A DNA stretch of 64,000 bases, taken from positions 1 through 64,000 of the forward strand of contig JARGNG010000013.1 of NCBI GenBank assembly GCA_029213265.1, read 5' to 3'. Shown here piece by piece: positions 9,598 through 18,856 of this stretch. The position numbers and the translations under genes were made by a program. The notes under the pieces are model-generated. The model did not search any database and was not told the DNA's origin. It saw only the letters and a list, made by a program, of their open reading frames with translations. Within the stretch, counting starts at the first letter, position 1. Each line of letters starts with the position of its first letter. This stretch comes from Verrucomicrobiales bacterium. Lineage in GTDB: Bacteria > Verrucomicrobiota > Verrucomicrobiia > Verrucomicrobiales > DEV007.

Positions 9598-11022
9598 CTA
9601 AAACACCGGCTCGATCATCTGGGTATCGTACTCCTCCCAGATCTCGATGAGCTCTTCAATCTTCTCTTTCTCCACTTCGGCCAGGTCGTTGGTTTCCGGG
9701 AGATCGCTGGCGAGATCAAACAACATCCACGGTCCCGGGCCACCTTTTCGCCTTTCCCGAACAAGCTTCCAGTCCCCCTTTCGCAGCGCCGCCTGATCAC
9801 CGACACGCCAGAAAAGATTCTCGTGTGGCTCCCCTTCGGTTTCCCCGGTCAGATATGGCATCAGATCCACTCCGTCGTAGTCCTGCTGCTCTTTTAATCC
9901 GGCGAGAGCGAGACTGGTCGGAAACAGATCGAGGGACGTGACCGGCTTCTCATACACACCGCCGGCCGCCAGCTTTCCGGGGAACTGCAGCAAAAATGGA
10001 ACGCGAATTCCGCCCTCGAACAGCCGTCCTTTCTCTCCCCGCAGGGGAAGATTGCTGCTCGTCAGCTCACGGGTGGGCCCTCCGTTGTCGCTGAAGAAAA
10101 CGATCATGGTATTGTCGAGAACCCCCTGCTGCGTCACGGCATCGAGAACTTTGCCCACCCCATCGTCCAACTGCCCCAGCATCGCCGCAAAAATACGACG
10201 CTGGATGTCGTCGATCCCTGCATATTTTTCCATGTAGGCATCGTCTCCCTGCAGAGGGCTGTGTACCGCATTGTAGGAAAGGTAGAGAAAGAAGGGGCGC
10301 TCCTTCCCGCATCGATTGATGAACCCAACCGCCTCCCGGGTGAACGCGTCGGTCAGGTTCTCCGGCTCATCGATTGGCTGACCGTCCCGATAGATGGGAT
10401 TGTCCGCATCGTAGTCGGGCTCGTTGCGGCTCGTATGAGTGGAGAAAATGAGCCGGCCATCCTCCGAAGTCCACCGCCCCGACTTTCCACCCGGAAGTGA
10501 CTTGCGACGCAGCCACGTCGTCATTCCATCGTAGGGATGAGGACGGAAATAGTGCCCTTCGTGGAGAAAGCCGAAAAAGTTGTCAAAGCCGCGTCGGATG
10601 GGATTGAAATGAGCGGTTCCCCCGAGATGCCACTTTCCAATCATCGCCGTGCTGTATCCCGCCCTGTCCCGGAGCAGATCAGCGAGGGTCTTTTCCGATA
10701 CCGGAAGGCCGGCATCCGGATCCTCGTTCCGGGGGCCGATCGGATTGAATTCAAACCCGAATCGAGTCTGGTAGCGACCCGTGATCAGCCCCGCGCGGGA
10801 GGCCGCGCAAAACGGAGCGGAAACATACCCGTCCGTCATTCGAATCCCGTTCGCGGCAATGGAATCGATCCTCGGAGTCGGAACGTCCGTATCGGGATTC
10901 TGACAACTCAGCTCCCCATAGCCAAGGTCGTCGGCGATGATGTAAATGATATTCGGCAGGTCCGCCGAAAAAGCAGAAGTCGAGAGAAGAAGCGAGAAGA
11001 CACAAAGAAGACCGGTGCGCAT
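9598..11022 (-). CDS. Secreted sulfatase (arylsulfatase A family)
   Basis: 474 residues with a signal peptide (MRTGLLCVFSLLLSTSAFSA, cleavage near residue 20). The metal-binding IIYIIADDLGYGELS opening and the formylglycine motif CAASRAGLITGRY (C72, the C-x-A-x-R form) place it in the type I sulfatases. Further matches are TAMIGKWHLGG, FFLYLSYNAVHSPLQG and VFFSDNGGPTRE. The enzyme hydrolyses sulfate esters, probably on algal or animal polysaccharides, and needs a formylglycine-generating enzyme not seen in this window. It is one of three sulfatases here and stands alone, 150 bp from the next gene. Confidence 0.93.
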   Translation of the reverse strand: MRTGLLCVFSLLLSTSAFSADLPNIIYIIADDLGYGELSCQNPDTDVPTPRIDSIAANGIRMTDGYVSAPFCAASRAGLITGRYQTRFGFEFNPIGPRNEDPDAGLPVSEKTLADLLRDRAGYSTAMIGKWHLGGTAHFNPIRRGFDNFFGFLHEGHYFRPHPYDGMTTWLRRKSLPGGKSGRWTSEDGRLIFSTHTSRNEPDYDADNPIYRDGQPIDEPENLTDAFTREAVGFINRCGKERPFFLYLSYNAVHSPLQGDDAYMEKYAGIDDIQRRIFAAMLGQLDDGVGKVLDAVTQQGVLDNTMIVFFSDNGGPTRELTSSNLPLRGEKGRLFEGGIRVPFLLQFPGKLAAGGVYEKPVTSLDLFPTSLALAGLKEQQDYDGVDLMPYLTGETEGEPHENLFWRVGDQAALRKGDWKLVRERRKGGPGPWMLFDLASDLPETNDLAEVEKEKIEELIEIWEEYDTQMIEPVF

Positions 11023-11171
11023 CCGTAACTCATGACGGAGCGGGCCACCAAATCAAGGGGCGATTTCGTAAACCAAAGGCGGAAAGTTCGATCTCCTGCT
11101 CCGTCCACGGCGACGCCTATCTGCCACATCCCCGGACAGAGAGGGATCGCTGCCTTCCACCCGTTCCGCCG

Positions 11172-12479
11172 CTACTTCTCCCAAACCGCCGGCAAATCCG
11201 GCAGCGTCTCCGATAGGATTTCGTAGATATGCCCGCATTCCGACTCACTGAGGTGGGCAAACTCCGGAAACGAATCGGGCCGTTTCAAGATTCCGTGGAG
11301 TTTCTCCAGAATAATCGTCCGAATGCGATCGGGCAGTTGGGCAAACGCATCTGAGTAGATCAGATGGCTGCAGCGATACTTCATGAGCCGCTCGTAGAGC
11401 CGGAAATCACGCAGAGAACGACCCTCTTTCGATTTTACCCGCCCTTCGGCAAAGGCCGCCAAAAAATCGGCACCGCCTTCGACGCCCCCGGGAAGACTGA
11501 TTTCCTCCACGTAGAGCATGTGCTTGAGAACCCGCTCAGCCAAATGATCGAGAATACGCTGGTTCGTTTCCGACAGCGGCGCGTCCGGCGATTCACCGAA
11601 GGCTTTCTGCATTTCACGATGACGATGAAGCGTCGACCGGGTCGTCAAATTAGCCTCGACCAGGGCGTTGTGGACGCCGACCTGGTGCTCCAGGGTCATC
11701 AGGGCAACGACATCACTTTTCCCTCCGTTCAAATAGGGTTCTGAATCGAAAAATTCCCCCAGCGAAGAAACGGGCTTGTCCGTCATCGGGTGTATCGTCA
11801 CTTCGACATCCCGCCTCTTTGCGGAAGCGAGACTGTTTCCCATGTGAGCAAGCTCTTCCACCTCACCCGTCACGTACCAACCACCCCAGCGCTCCTCGAT
11901 CGGACTGTCCTGGCGGGTATGAAAGGTGCCCGCCTGAAACAGCGGCTGCCCGGAATCCTGTGGAAACACCGAACGAACCATCAAACCGGGAAGGTTTTGA
12001 TTCGATGAACCCGCGTGGCAATTGAGACAGGAACGGTCCCGGACCAACTCAGGTGGCTGATTCGGCCGACGGGAGGTGAGTTTCACAAGGTGAAAGACCA
12101 TTCCCAGTTTCTCGTCGAAGGAGGTGACCTCAATTTCCCCTCCCTGAACCCAGCCGACATAGGCGTTGTCCGAAAAATAGATTGCCCGCGGCGTGCGGGG
12201 GGAGATGCGACTGTTCTGAGCACTGGTCTTGGAAAAGACGAGGATCTGCGACTCGATCGGAACATCGAGTGCTTCAAGAAACGCCGTGAGAATCTCCCGA
12301 TCCGAACCGGTTGCCAACTTTCCGCCCTCCTTCGCCTGATCGATCAATCGGGTGATCGGTGTGTCCGCCTCCGTCTCATGGTAGTGAATCGGAGCTCGTT
12401 CGTACAAGGGCTCAAAGGCTGCCAGCGGAGCGACCGCAAGCATCCCGATTGCAAGGAAGGAGAGTCCCAATCGATTCAT
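11172..12479 (-). CDS. Secreted single-heme c-type protein of unknown function
   Basis: 435 residues from the chosen ATG at 12479 (MNRLGLSFLAIGML), which begins a clear signal peptide; an upstream in-frame start at 12509 would add ten residues before it. One CXXCH haem-binding motif is present (RSCLNCHAG, about residue 152), in a segment RDRSCLNCHAGSS followed by PGLMVRSVFPQDSG. No second haem motif is visible. The remainder is helical and His-rich (LEHQVGVHNALVEAN; HRHREMQKAFG). It resembles uncharacterised PVC-group secreted proteins; a redox or peroxidase-like periplasmic role is a guess only. It diverges from the DUF4126 gene. Confidence 0.7.
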   Translation of the reverse strand: MNRLGLSFLAIGMLAVAPLAAFEPLYERAPIHYHETEADTPITRLIDQAKEGGKLATGSDREILTAFLEALDVPIESQILVFSKTSAQNSRISPRTPRAIYFSDNAYVGWVQGGEIEVTSFDEKLGMVFHLVKLTSRRPNQPPELVRDRSCLNCHAGSSNQNLPGLMVRSVFPQDSGQPLFQAGTFHTRQDSPIEERWGGWYVTGEVEELAHMGNSLASAKRRDVEVTIHPMTDKPVSSLGEFFDSEPYLNGGKSDVVALMTLEHQVGVHNALVEANLTTRSTLHRHREMQKAFGESPDAPLSETNQRILDHLAERVLKHMLYVEEISLPGGVEGGADFLAAFAEGRVKSKEGRSLRDFRLYERLMKYRCSHLIYSDAFAQLPDRIRTIILEKLHGILKRPDSFPEFAHLSESECGHIYEILSETLPDLPAVWEK

Positions 12480-12591
12480 ATCTCTCTTAAAGTAAGGCGA
12501 AAGCAGCAATTTACCTCCTACACGATACCGCCCCCTCCCCCTGCATTTCCTGCCTTTCCCTATGCAGTTTTTGCCGAATTTCCCCTGTGAT

Positions 12592-12614
12592 TACAATTCG
12601 CACGTCCGTTTGTA
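12592..12614. promoter_or_regulatory. Inverted repeat TACAA-N13-TTGTA in divergent intergenic region
   Basis: TACAA at 12592-12596 and TTGTA at 12610-12614, extended by one flanking A/T pair on each side, lie between the divergent haem protein gene and the DUF4126 gene. The arms and the 13-base spacing match the site at 6646-6668. It is a candidate operator; the support is only this match. Confidence 0.25.
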
Positions 12615-12684
12615 ATAGGGGATTGGCATTTTCTATCGTCCAATGATGCAGCCAAACCTCTGAACCTCCCACCCCCTTATTCCT

Positions 12685-13785
12685 ATGGAAATCCTCGAAA
12701 CACTCGCCGTCGCGCTCGGGTTCGCCACCCTCGCGGGACTCAATCTCTACCTCGTCGTTCTCGTGACCGGCCTCGCCATCAATCAGGGCTGGGTCGATGT
12801 CTCCGCGACCTACCCCGACCTCATGGTCCTCGGTGACCCCGCTGTGATCACCGCCGCCGGAGTCTTCTTCTGCCTGGAATTTTTCTCCGACAAAGTGCCC
12901 TGGGTCGACTCGCTCTGGGACTCGGTCCACACCCTGATCCGCCCCGTTGGTGGTGGACTGCTCGCCATTCACACGCTCGGGCCGACGGAACCTGCCCTGG
13001 AAGTTGTCATCGCCATGCTCGCAGGGGGAACCACTCTCGTTGCTCACAGTTTCAAGTCGGGAACCCGCCTCGCGATCAACGCCTCGCCGGAACCCTTCTC
13101 CAATGTCGCCGCCAGCATCACCGAGGATGTCGCGGTTCTCGGTGGACTCGCACTCATGAGCGTGAGTCCGATTTTCGCCGCCGTCCTGTGCATTGTCTTT
13201 CTCGGTGTCGCTCTCTTCCTGACACCGAAGCTTTTCCGCCGGATCAAGGGCTTCTTCTGGCTCGTTGCCAACAAATGTTTTGCACTGGTATCACCGCCGG
13301 ATGAGGAACGCCTCCTCTACGCCGGGCTCTCGTCCTCCGAAAATCAGAAACTCGGATCGGTTCTCAACGGGAGAAAAGCAGATCCGTCCTGGTCAGCAAA
13401 AGTGCTGGTGGGACGCTGCAAGAAGTTCCCCGGCTTTACTACGATGACTTTTGGCCGCCTCGTTGCCGAAGACCACAATCCGGGAACGCTTCACTTTGTG
13501 GGGCGCCGGATGTGGCGCCATTACCATACGGAGCTCTCTCTGGACGGTCTCGAAATCACGCAGGAGCCACGCTTTTTCAGCGAGGACATCGTCCTCTACG
13601 ATTTGGCAGGCACCAGCAAGCTGGTCCTCCGTCTCCCTTCCGGACACCACGCCATGGCAAACAAGATCGTCGAAAGCCTGATCATGAGTCGCGATCGCGA
13701 TCTCCCGATGACGGGCGACCGGGTGCTCCTCGCTGAACACTCGTCCGAATCAACCGTCGACAGAACGGAGACAGCTGATGTTTAA
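12685..13785 (+). CDS. DUF4126 family membrane protein with soluble C-terminal domain
   Basis: 366 residues from ATG 12685. The first ~195 residues are hydrophobic with several membrane segments and match the DUF4126 pattern: ETLAVALGFATLAGLNLYL, FFCLEFFSDKVPWVDSLWD and a glycine-rich IRPVGGGLLAI. The last ~170 residues (KCFALVSPPDEERLLYAG onward) are soluble and mixed alpha/beta, an addition beyond the basic DUF4126 domain; this part may be a separate domain but I do not recognise it. A rho-independent terminator follows at 13847-13886. The function is unknown. No operon partner. Confidence 0.8.
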   Translation: MEILETLAVALGFATLAGLNLYLVVLVTGLAINQGWVDVSATYPDLMVLGDPAVITAAGVFFCLEFFSDKVPWVDSLWDSVHTLIRPVGGGLLAIHTLGPTEPALEVVIAMLAGGTTLVAHSFKSGTRLAINASPEPFSNVAASITEDVAVLGGLALMSVSPIFAAVLCIVFLGVALFLTPKLFRRIKGFFWLVANKCFALVSPPDEERLLYAGLSSSENQKLGSVLNGRKADPSWSAKVLVGRCKKFPGFTTMTFGRLVAEDHNPGTLHFVGRRMWRHYHTELSLDGLEITQEPRFFSEDIVLYDLAGTSKLVLRLPSGHHAMANKIVESLIMSRDRDLPMTGDRVLLAEHSSESTVDRTETADV

Positions 13786-13846
13786 CCTTTCTTTTGGTTG
13801 TTCCTGAAAAGGATCCGTGTCCTCCGGGGCACCACCCTCCCTTGGT

Positions 13847-13886
13847 AAAACCCGCCGCGCCCTCTGGGTCGGCGGGTTTTGCTTTT
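13847..13886 (+). terminator. Rho-independent terminator after DUF4126 gene
   Basis: An 11-bp perfect stem AAAACCCGCCG / CGGCGGGTTTT (13847-13857 and 13870-13880) encloses a 12-base loop and is followed by GCTTTT. It lies 61 bp after the DUF4126 stop. Confidence 0.85.
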
Positions 13887-13974
13887 CTGGTGAATGCACG
13901 AATTTCAACGGGGTTCGAGTAGCGGGACATTTGCAATTTCCATCAACAAACGATGCGACTACCGTTTTCGAAAC

Positions 13975-14832
13975 ATGAAGCTATTTGTCACTACGGGGAT
14001 GTTATTGACGAGCCTGCTACTGGTCGAATCCAACGGCCAGGACAAGCCAACCGAACAGGATCTGCAATCCGCCTCCCACTACCGTCCACACCAGTCGAAG
14101 GGGACGCCCCTCGAGGGACTCCGCGTTGCCATTGACGTAGGACACAGCAGGGAGTCCGTGGGAGCGCTCAGCGCGCGGGGAATCGGCGAATTCTATTTCA
14201 ATGCGGAAACCGCAAAAGTCGTTAGCCGGGTCCTCGAAGAAGCGGGAGCCATCGTCATCCTGATCAACGGCGACGGCATGACCACCGGGCTCGCCGAACG
14301 CGGTGCTTCCGCCATGAAGGCGAAAGCCGACTGCCTCATTTCCATTCATCACGACTCCGTGCATGACCAATACAAAAAACCGTGGACCTATGAAGGGAAG
14401 AAGCACCTTTTCGCAGACAATTTTCGGGGATACAGCGTCTTTAGCTCAAGCCTGAATCAACGGGCTGACTCCAGTCGCACTCTCGCTCTGAACATTGGCG
14501 AAGCGCTCTACGAGACAGGTCTGCGCCCCACCTATCATCACAACGAACCCATCGAAGGCGAAAACAAGGAATTCGTCGACCAGCGCACCGGGGTCTATGA
14601 ATTTACGAATCTGGTGGTTCTAAAGTCATCGCCCATGCCGGCCATCCTGCTCGAATGTGGCGTCATCGTTCATCGCGACGAAGAATTGCTCGTCCAGCAA
14701 ATGTTGTACCGGGAAATGATTGCAGGAGCTCTGGTGAAATCTTTGTCGAAAAGCGCTCAGGCCGGAACGGTTGGAAACAGGAAAGGCAAAGGCGGATTCC
14801 TGAAGCGGCTCTTCGAAAGGTGGTCGAACTGA
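13975..14832 (+). CDS. N-acetylmuramoyl-L-alanine amidase (Amidase_3 family), secreted
   Basis: 285 residues from ATG 13975 (MKLFVTTGMLLTSLLLVES), chosen because it opens a signal peptide; the frame is open further upstream. Zinc ligands and catalytic residues of Amidase_3 are visible in order: His in IDVGHSRES, Glu in RGIGEFYFN, His in LISIHHDSV and the late Glu in AILLECGVIVHRDEE. The enzyme cleaves the amide between muramic acid and the stem peptide in peptidoglycan. The C-terminus is basic (GNRKGKGGFLKRLFERWSN). Motifs differ slightly from the textbook DAGHGG and SIHAD. It is a single gene between a terminator and the tRNA. Confidence 0.85.
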   Translation: MKLFVTTGMLLTSLLLVESNGQDKPTEQDLQSASHYRPHQSKGTPLEGLRVAIDVGHSRESVGALSARGIGEFYFNAETAKVVSRVLEEAGAIVILINGDGMTTGLAERGASAMKAKADCLISIHHDSVHDQYKKPWTYEGKKHLFADNFRGYSVFSSSLNQRADSSRTLALNIGEALYETGLRPTYHHNEPIEGENKEFVDQRTGVYEFTNLVVLKSSPMPAILLECGVIVHRDEELLVQQMLYREMIAGALVKSLSKSAQAGTVGNRKGKGGFLKRLFERWSN

Positions 14833-14950
14833 ATTGAATCGGCCCTTGGGGAGGACTTGCACCCCCTCGTGAATTCCGCTTTCTTTCCCGCGGCCGCTTC
14901 CGTCGTGTTCAATCTGACGAAATAGTCTGGCGTTGCCAAGGGTAGGAAAA

Positions 14951-15032
14951 TACCGGGGACAGGACTCGAACCTGCACACCAAAAGGCACTTGATCCTAAG
15001 TCAAGCGTGTCTACCAATTTCACCACCCCGGC
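14951..15032 (-). tRNA. tRNA-Leu (TAG anticodon)
   Basis: An 82-base cloverleaf on the minus strand. The acceptor stem is GCCGGGG / CCCCGGT with discriminator A, the D-arm contains GGTAGAC, and the anticodon stem-loop is CTTGA-CTTAGGA-TCAAG with anticodon TAG at 14998-14996. A variable arm with class II character and the T-arm GCAGGTTCGAGTCCTGT follow. No CCA is encoded. Confidence 0.97.
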
Positions 15033-15066
15033 GTCGTGGGAGGTAAATTGGCATCAGACGCGAATT

Positions 15067-15615
15067 TCACAAGTCCCCGTTCGCTTTCGTTTTGAGCCGT
15101 TTGGCGACGGCCTCCGCCTGCTTTCGATGAAGCTGAAGGTGGAAACCGAACATGCAGTTCCACTTGTGCGCATCGAAGGGGCCGAAGAGAGGGTGATCCG
15201 CTTCCGGGGTCCCGCGCAGGCGGGAATGGCCGGCCACCTTCCTGAGGTGCTCGTCGACCGACTCCTCGAAGGCAGCGACCTGATCCGGTCCGGAGTCGCC
15301 GGCGGGCAGCACATCGTGCTTTACGTCAAAATCCGGGTCCGGCTCCGGACCTTCGCCGAGGGCGAAGAGGACTTGCTCCGTGATGCGATGGTTCACGATC
15401 GTGTTGTGCTCCAGAATCTGGAAGAGGGACCAGGATCTCATTTCCTCATCCACGCCAAGAAGGGCCGGGATTTCTGCAGAGGCGGCACAAAGTTCATCAC
15501 CGAGACCCCTGCAAATTGCCAGGGTGCGATCGCACTCCACCCGGATGAGCCGGTCTGCGGCGGCACGCGAGGTGGCCAGGAACTTAAAACGGACGATTTT
15601 CTGAATAAGTGACAT
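15067..15615 (-). CDS. DinB-superfamily-like protein
   Basis: 182 residues from ATG 15615 (MSLIQKIVRFKFLATSRAA); another ATG at 15672 would add 19 residues and no start is decisive, since GGGAGG lies only one base from the chosen ATG. The helical sequence carries spaced histidines (SLFQILEHNTIVNHRI and DAHKWNCMFGFHLQLHRKQAEAV), as in the metal-binding four-helix DinB/YfiT superfamily, whose members include thiol-dependent transferases. The assignment rests on those His patterns and length. It diverges from the SNF2 helicase across a gap containing a palindrome (15709-15731). Confidence 0.6.
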   Translation of the reverse strand: MSLIQKIVRFKFLATSRAAADRLIRVECDRTLAICRGLGDELCAASAEIPALLGVDEEMRSWSLFQILEHNTIVNHRITEQVLFALGEGPEPDPDFDVKHDVLPAGDSGPDQVAAFEESVDEHLRKVAGHSRLRGTPEADHPLFGPFDAHKWNCMFGFHLQLHRKQAEAVAKRLKTKANGDL

Positions 15616-15708
15616 GCCTCCCGGATGAGTCGTGAATTGCTCCGATAGCTTACACTTCCTCCACTTCTGCATGGAGTATTCGCGTTAAATCTCCTTTTCA
15701 ACTGAACA

Positions 15709-15731
15709 GGGTTGAATGAGTGACTCAACCC
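15709..15731. repeat. Dispersed palindrome GGGTTGA-N9-TCAACCC, copy 1
   Basis: Seven-base perfect arms around a nine-base centre, between the divergent dinB-like and SNF2 genes. Related copies occur at 31163-31185 and 50808-50830 in the same orientation. It overlaps the alternative GTG start of the helicase, which supports the later ATG. It could be an operator or a transcribed hairpin. Confidence 0.6.
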
Positions 15732-15755
15732 GATCAAGTTACCGGCGCTCTCCTC

Positions 15756-18700
15756 ATGTCCAGTTCTGTTGCTCTCAGTCGAAAATTTCTCTCCGATGCC
15801 GGTGGCTGGAAAGAGATGAAAGAAGCCCGCGCGATTCACGCCGCGGGTCGCATTGACGAGGCGTCCTACGAGAAGGGAGTGCTCCAAGGGCTCGTTCGGG
15901 ACAAAGGAAAGACATTCCGGACACGGCTGGAGATTTTTTCCTCTACCGACATGGAGAATCACTGTCCCTGCTACCGGGCGCGCCAGGAGGGAATCATCTG
16001 TGCCCATGCGCTTGCGATAGGACTGGAGTTTCTCGAACCCACCGAAGCGCCCGCCACGACTCCCGGGAAAGGCGCGGTTCCCGCAAAGGAGAAAGCGCCC
16101 CCTCTCAGTCCCGACTGGCCGAAACTGCGCGAGCAGGCTGACGCTGATACGCGATCCGCCACCCTCCACCTCGTGCTGCCTCCGAATCTTCCCGATGCCT
16201 GGGCGAAAGGACGCCTCACGGTGGGAGTGGAAATCGAGATCGAAGGCGAGCGCAGTCTTCTCAAGGCCGCATCCGCCAGCTCGCCCCTCTTTCTCGATGT
16301 GGCCGACACGGCATTGTATCGCGTGCTTCAGCAAATCTCCCCCGAGGCCGTTCCCGGAATGATGGCCCTTTCAACGGATGATCTTTCCCGCATCTTTTCC
16401 GCCATCCCCGGCCACGAGGGGATCTCACTCGGGCGGAAGGAAGCACTTCGCATTTCCTACCTTCCCCATCGACCGGCACTGAGACGAAAACGCGGCCTCC
16501 GGTTTCATGTCGAATGGGAGGAATCGGTCGCCCCGCTTTTCTCGGGGGCGGGGACCTGGGCGCGAACGGAAACGGATCTGATTCAACCGGTCGCACCCGG
16601 TCTCGACAGTCGCTGGCAGTCGGTATTGATTGGAGGGCTGACCCTCGATCCGGCCGATTTCCCGGAGGCATTCGCTGAGCTGCAGCAGCATTTTGCAATC
16701 GACGAAATCGAGGTTTCGCGCCTCCGGGCAGAGGTGCTCTTGAACCTCGAGGGGTCGCTCAACCACCTTGATGCGAACCTTTCCTTTCGATACGGGGGGG
16801 AGGAAATTCCGGCAGCGGTCGACCGGCCTTCGGTTCGGGAGAACGCCGGAGGGCTGGTTCTCGCCGATACGCCGACGGAATCGGCGGCCATCGCCGAACT
16901 CGAATCGATTGGTTTCCACCGACGCGGCAACGACGGGCGCTGGGTGTTGAAAGACAAGAACGCCATTCTCCAGTTTCTCGCTCATGGGTATCCGGGATTT
17001 CAAACGCGCTTTCAGATCGAAACCGGTGAGCGTTTTGACCATGCCCTCGGACAGGTCGAGCCGATCGAAACGAAACTCGATTTTCGAACCGGCGGCGAAG
17101 ACTGGTTCGCGATGGAGGTGGGCTTCGGCACCGCATCCGGGGAAACCGTTTCCCGGCAGGAAATCGAGCGCCTTCTCCAAATGGGGCAATCGAGCAAGCC
17201 AATCTCCGGTGGCAAGGTGGCGGTGCTCCATACGCAACTTGCCGGCAGCTTCGAAGCCATTCTGAGTGACTGCGAGCCGGAGCAACTGCAACCCGGCACC
17301 TATCGGATCGACCAGTCCCAGGCGGGCTATCTCCGCGAAACCGCGGGTGACTTCGCCTTCCAGACCTCCGGTGAGGTCCCCTGGCAAACGACCTCGGAGG
17401 AAATCGAATTTTATGAGCTGTCGGAGGGCCTCGAGTCCACCCTTCGTCCCTACCAGCGGGAAGGCGTCGCGTGGATGCAGGGACTCGCATCTCAGGGAAT
17501 GGGCGGCATTCTCGCCGACGACATGGGACTGGGAAAGACCCTCCAGACGCTCTCCTTTCTCTATTCCGTCGGTGGCACCACGCTCGTGGTTTGCCCATCT
17601 TCTCTCGTTTTTAACTGGGTCGAGGAAGTAGCCAAATTCACGCCGGAGCTGAAGGCGGTTGCGATCGAAGGTCCGAACCGGGCGAAGACATTGAGCGAAA
17701 ACGAAGACGCCCAAATCTTTGTGACCAGCTACGCGCTGCTGCGTCGCGACGAAGAGGTCTGGAAGGCGCGGGAATTCGATGTCGTCATCCTCGATGAGGC
17801 GCAGCATATCAAGAATCCGGAGGCACAAGTCAGCAAGGCCGCGCACCGTTTGCAGGGAACCTACCGTTTTGCCCTGACGGGGACGCCGATCGAAAACTCG
17901 GTGCGCGATCTCTGGTCGATTTCGCAATTCGCCCTACCCGGCTACCTCGGGCGTCGCAATGAATTTGCGGAACGCTTTGAAAAGCCGCTCTCCTCCAGCG
18001 AGCCCTCTTCCTCCGTTCGCGAACGACTCTCCCGACGACTTCGCCCCGTCATTCTCCGTCGAATGAAGAAGGACGTGGCGAAGGATCTTCCCGACAAGAT
18101 CGAGCAGGTCGTTTACTGCGATCTCAAACCGAAGCAGAAAGAAGTTTACGAAAAGCTGCTTCGCGAAAGCAAAACTTCTCTCCTCGAAGCAGAGGGCGGA
18201 AAGCAGCGAATGCTCGCACTCACCGCGCTGCTGCGGCTGCGGCAAACCTGCTGTGATCTGCGTTTGTTAGGATTGTCGGACGTCGCAGACGAGGATGCCT
18301 CCGTCAAAGCGGATGCACTCGGAGAACTGCTCGAAGAAGCCATCGACGGCGGACATCGGGTTCTGATTTTCAGTCAGTTTGTCGAGATGCTGCAGATTCT
18401 CGTTCCGGATCTCGCCGCCAAACAGATCGACTTTTGCTACCTCGACGGGCAGACCAAAAACCGTGGCGAAGTGGTGAAACGATTTCAGGAAAAGGACATT
18501 CCCGTTTTTCTGATCAGTTTGAAGGCCGGCGGGGTCGGACTGAACCTGACCGCGGCGGATACCGTGATTCATGTCGACCCGTGGTGGAACCCGGCAGTCG
18601 AAGCTCAGGCAACCGATCGGGCTCACCGGATCGGCCAGTCGAATGTGGTGACCAGCTACAAGTTGATCACGCGGGGGACGGTCGAGGAAAAGATCCTCGC

Positions 18701-18797
18701 GCTTCAGAACCGGAAACGGGAAATGACGGAGTCTCTCCTCTCCGAGGCCGGCGATACCAGCCTGAACGGAGACGAGATCATGAGTTTGTTCGAGTAG
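15756..18797 (+). CDS. SWIM zinc-finger SNF2-family helicase
   Basis: 1013 residues from ATG 15756 (MSSSVALSRKFLS); a GTG at 15720 would add 12 residues but lies inside a conserved palindrome. A SWIM zinc finger is near the N-terminus (HCPCYRARQEGIICAHALA), followed by ~450 residues without a recognisable motif and then the SNF2 motor: Walker A DDMGLGKTLQTL, DEAQH box LDEAQHIKNPEAQ, TGTPIENS and, in the second lobe, DPWWNPAVEAQATDRAHRIGQ. Bacterial SWIM-SNF2 proteins are ATP-driven DNA translocases of uncertain role, perhaps in transcription recycling or DNA repair (RapA-like logic). It ends 59 bp from convergent hflC. Confidence 0.93.
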   Translation: MSSSVALSRKFLSDAGGWKEMKEARAIHAAGRIDEASYEKGVLQGLVRDKGKTFRTRLEIFSSTDMENHCPCYRARQEGIICAHALAIGLEFLEPTEAPATTPGKGAVPAKEKAPPLSPDWPKLREQADADTRSATLHLVLPPNLPDAWAKGRLTVGVEIEIEGERSLLKAASASSPLFLDVADTALYRVLQQISPEAVPGMMALSTDDLSRIFSAIPGHEGISLGRKEALRISYLPHRPALRRKRGLRFHVEWEESVAPLFSGAGTWARTETDLIQPVAPGLDSRWQSVLIGGLTLDPADFPEAFAELQQHFAIDEIEVSRLRAEVLLNLEGSLNHLDANLSFRYGGEEIPAAVDRPSVRENAGGLVLADTPTESAAIAELESIGFHRRGNDGRWVLKDKNAILQFLAHGYPGFQTRFQIETGERFDHALGQVEPIETKLDFRTGGEDWFAMEVGFGTASGETVSRQEIERLLQMGQSSKPISGGKVAVLHTQLAGSFEAILSDCEPEQLQPGTYRIDQSQAGYLRETAGDFAFQTSGEVPWQTTSEEIEFYELSEGLESTLRPYQREGVAWMQGLASQGMGGILADDMGLGKTLQTLSFLYSVGGTTLVVCPSSLVFNWVEEVAKFTPELKAVAIEGPNRAKTLSENEDAQIFVTSYALLRRDEEVWKAREFDVVILDEAQHIKNPEAQVSKAAHRLQGTYRFALTGTPIENSVRDLWSISQFALPGYLGRRNEFAERFEKPLSSSEPSSSVRERLSRRLRPVILRRMKKDVAKDLPDKIEQVVYCDLKPKQKEVYEKLLRESKTSLLEAEGGKQRMLALTALLRLRQTCCDLRLLGLSDVADEDASVKADALGELLEEAIDGGHRVLIFSQFVEMLQILVPDLAAKQIDFCYLDGQTKNRGEVVKRFQEKDIPVFLISLKAGGVGLNLTAADTVIHVDPWWNPAVEAQATDRAHRIGQSNVVTSYKLITRGTVEEKILALQNRKREMTESLLSEAGDTSLNGDEIMSLFE

Positions 18798-18856
18798 CGG
18801 AACCCGTGAGGCTTTCAGAGGGCTGTTCCCCCGGGTCGAAACACGTACGGTTTCCG

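Noticed and set aside
15720-15755. GTG start for the SNF2 helicase
   Set aside because: It lies inside a palindrome repeated elsewhere; the ATG at 15756 leaves the palindrome intergenic.
16425-17927. 500-codon minus-strand frame opposite the SNF2 helicase
   Set aside because: The plus strand has complete SWIM and SNF2 motifs; the minus frame has none.
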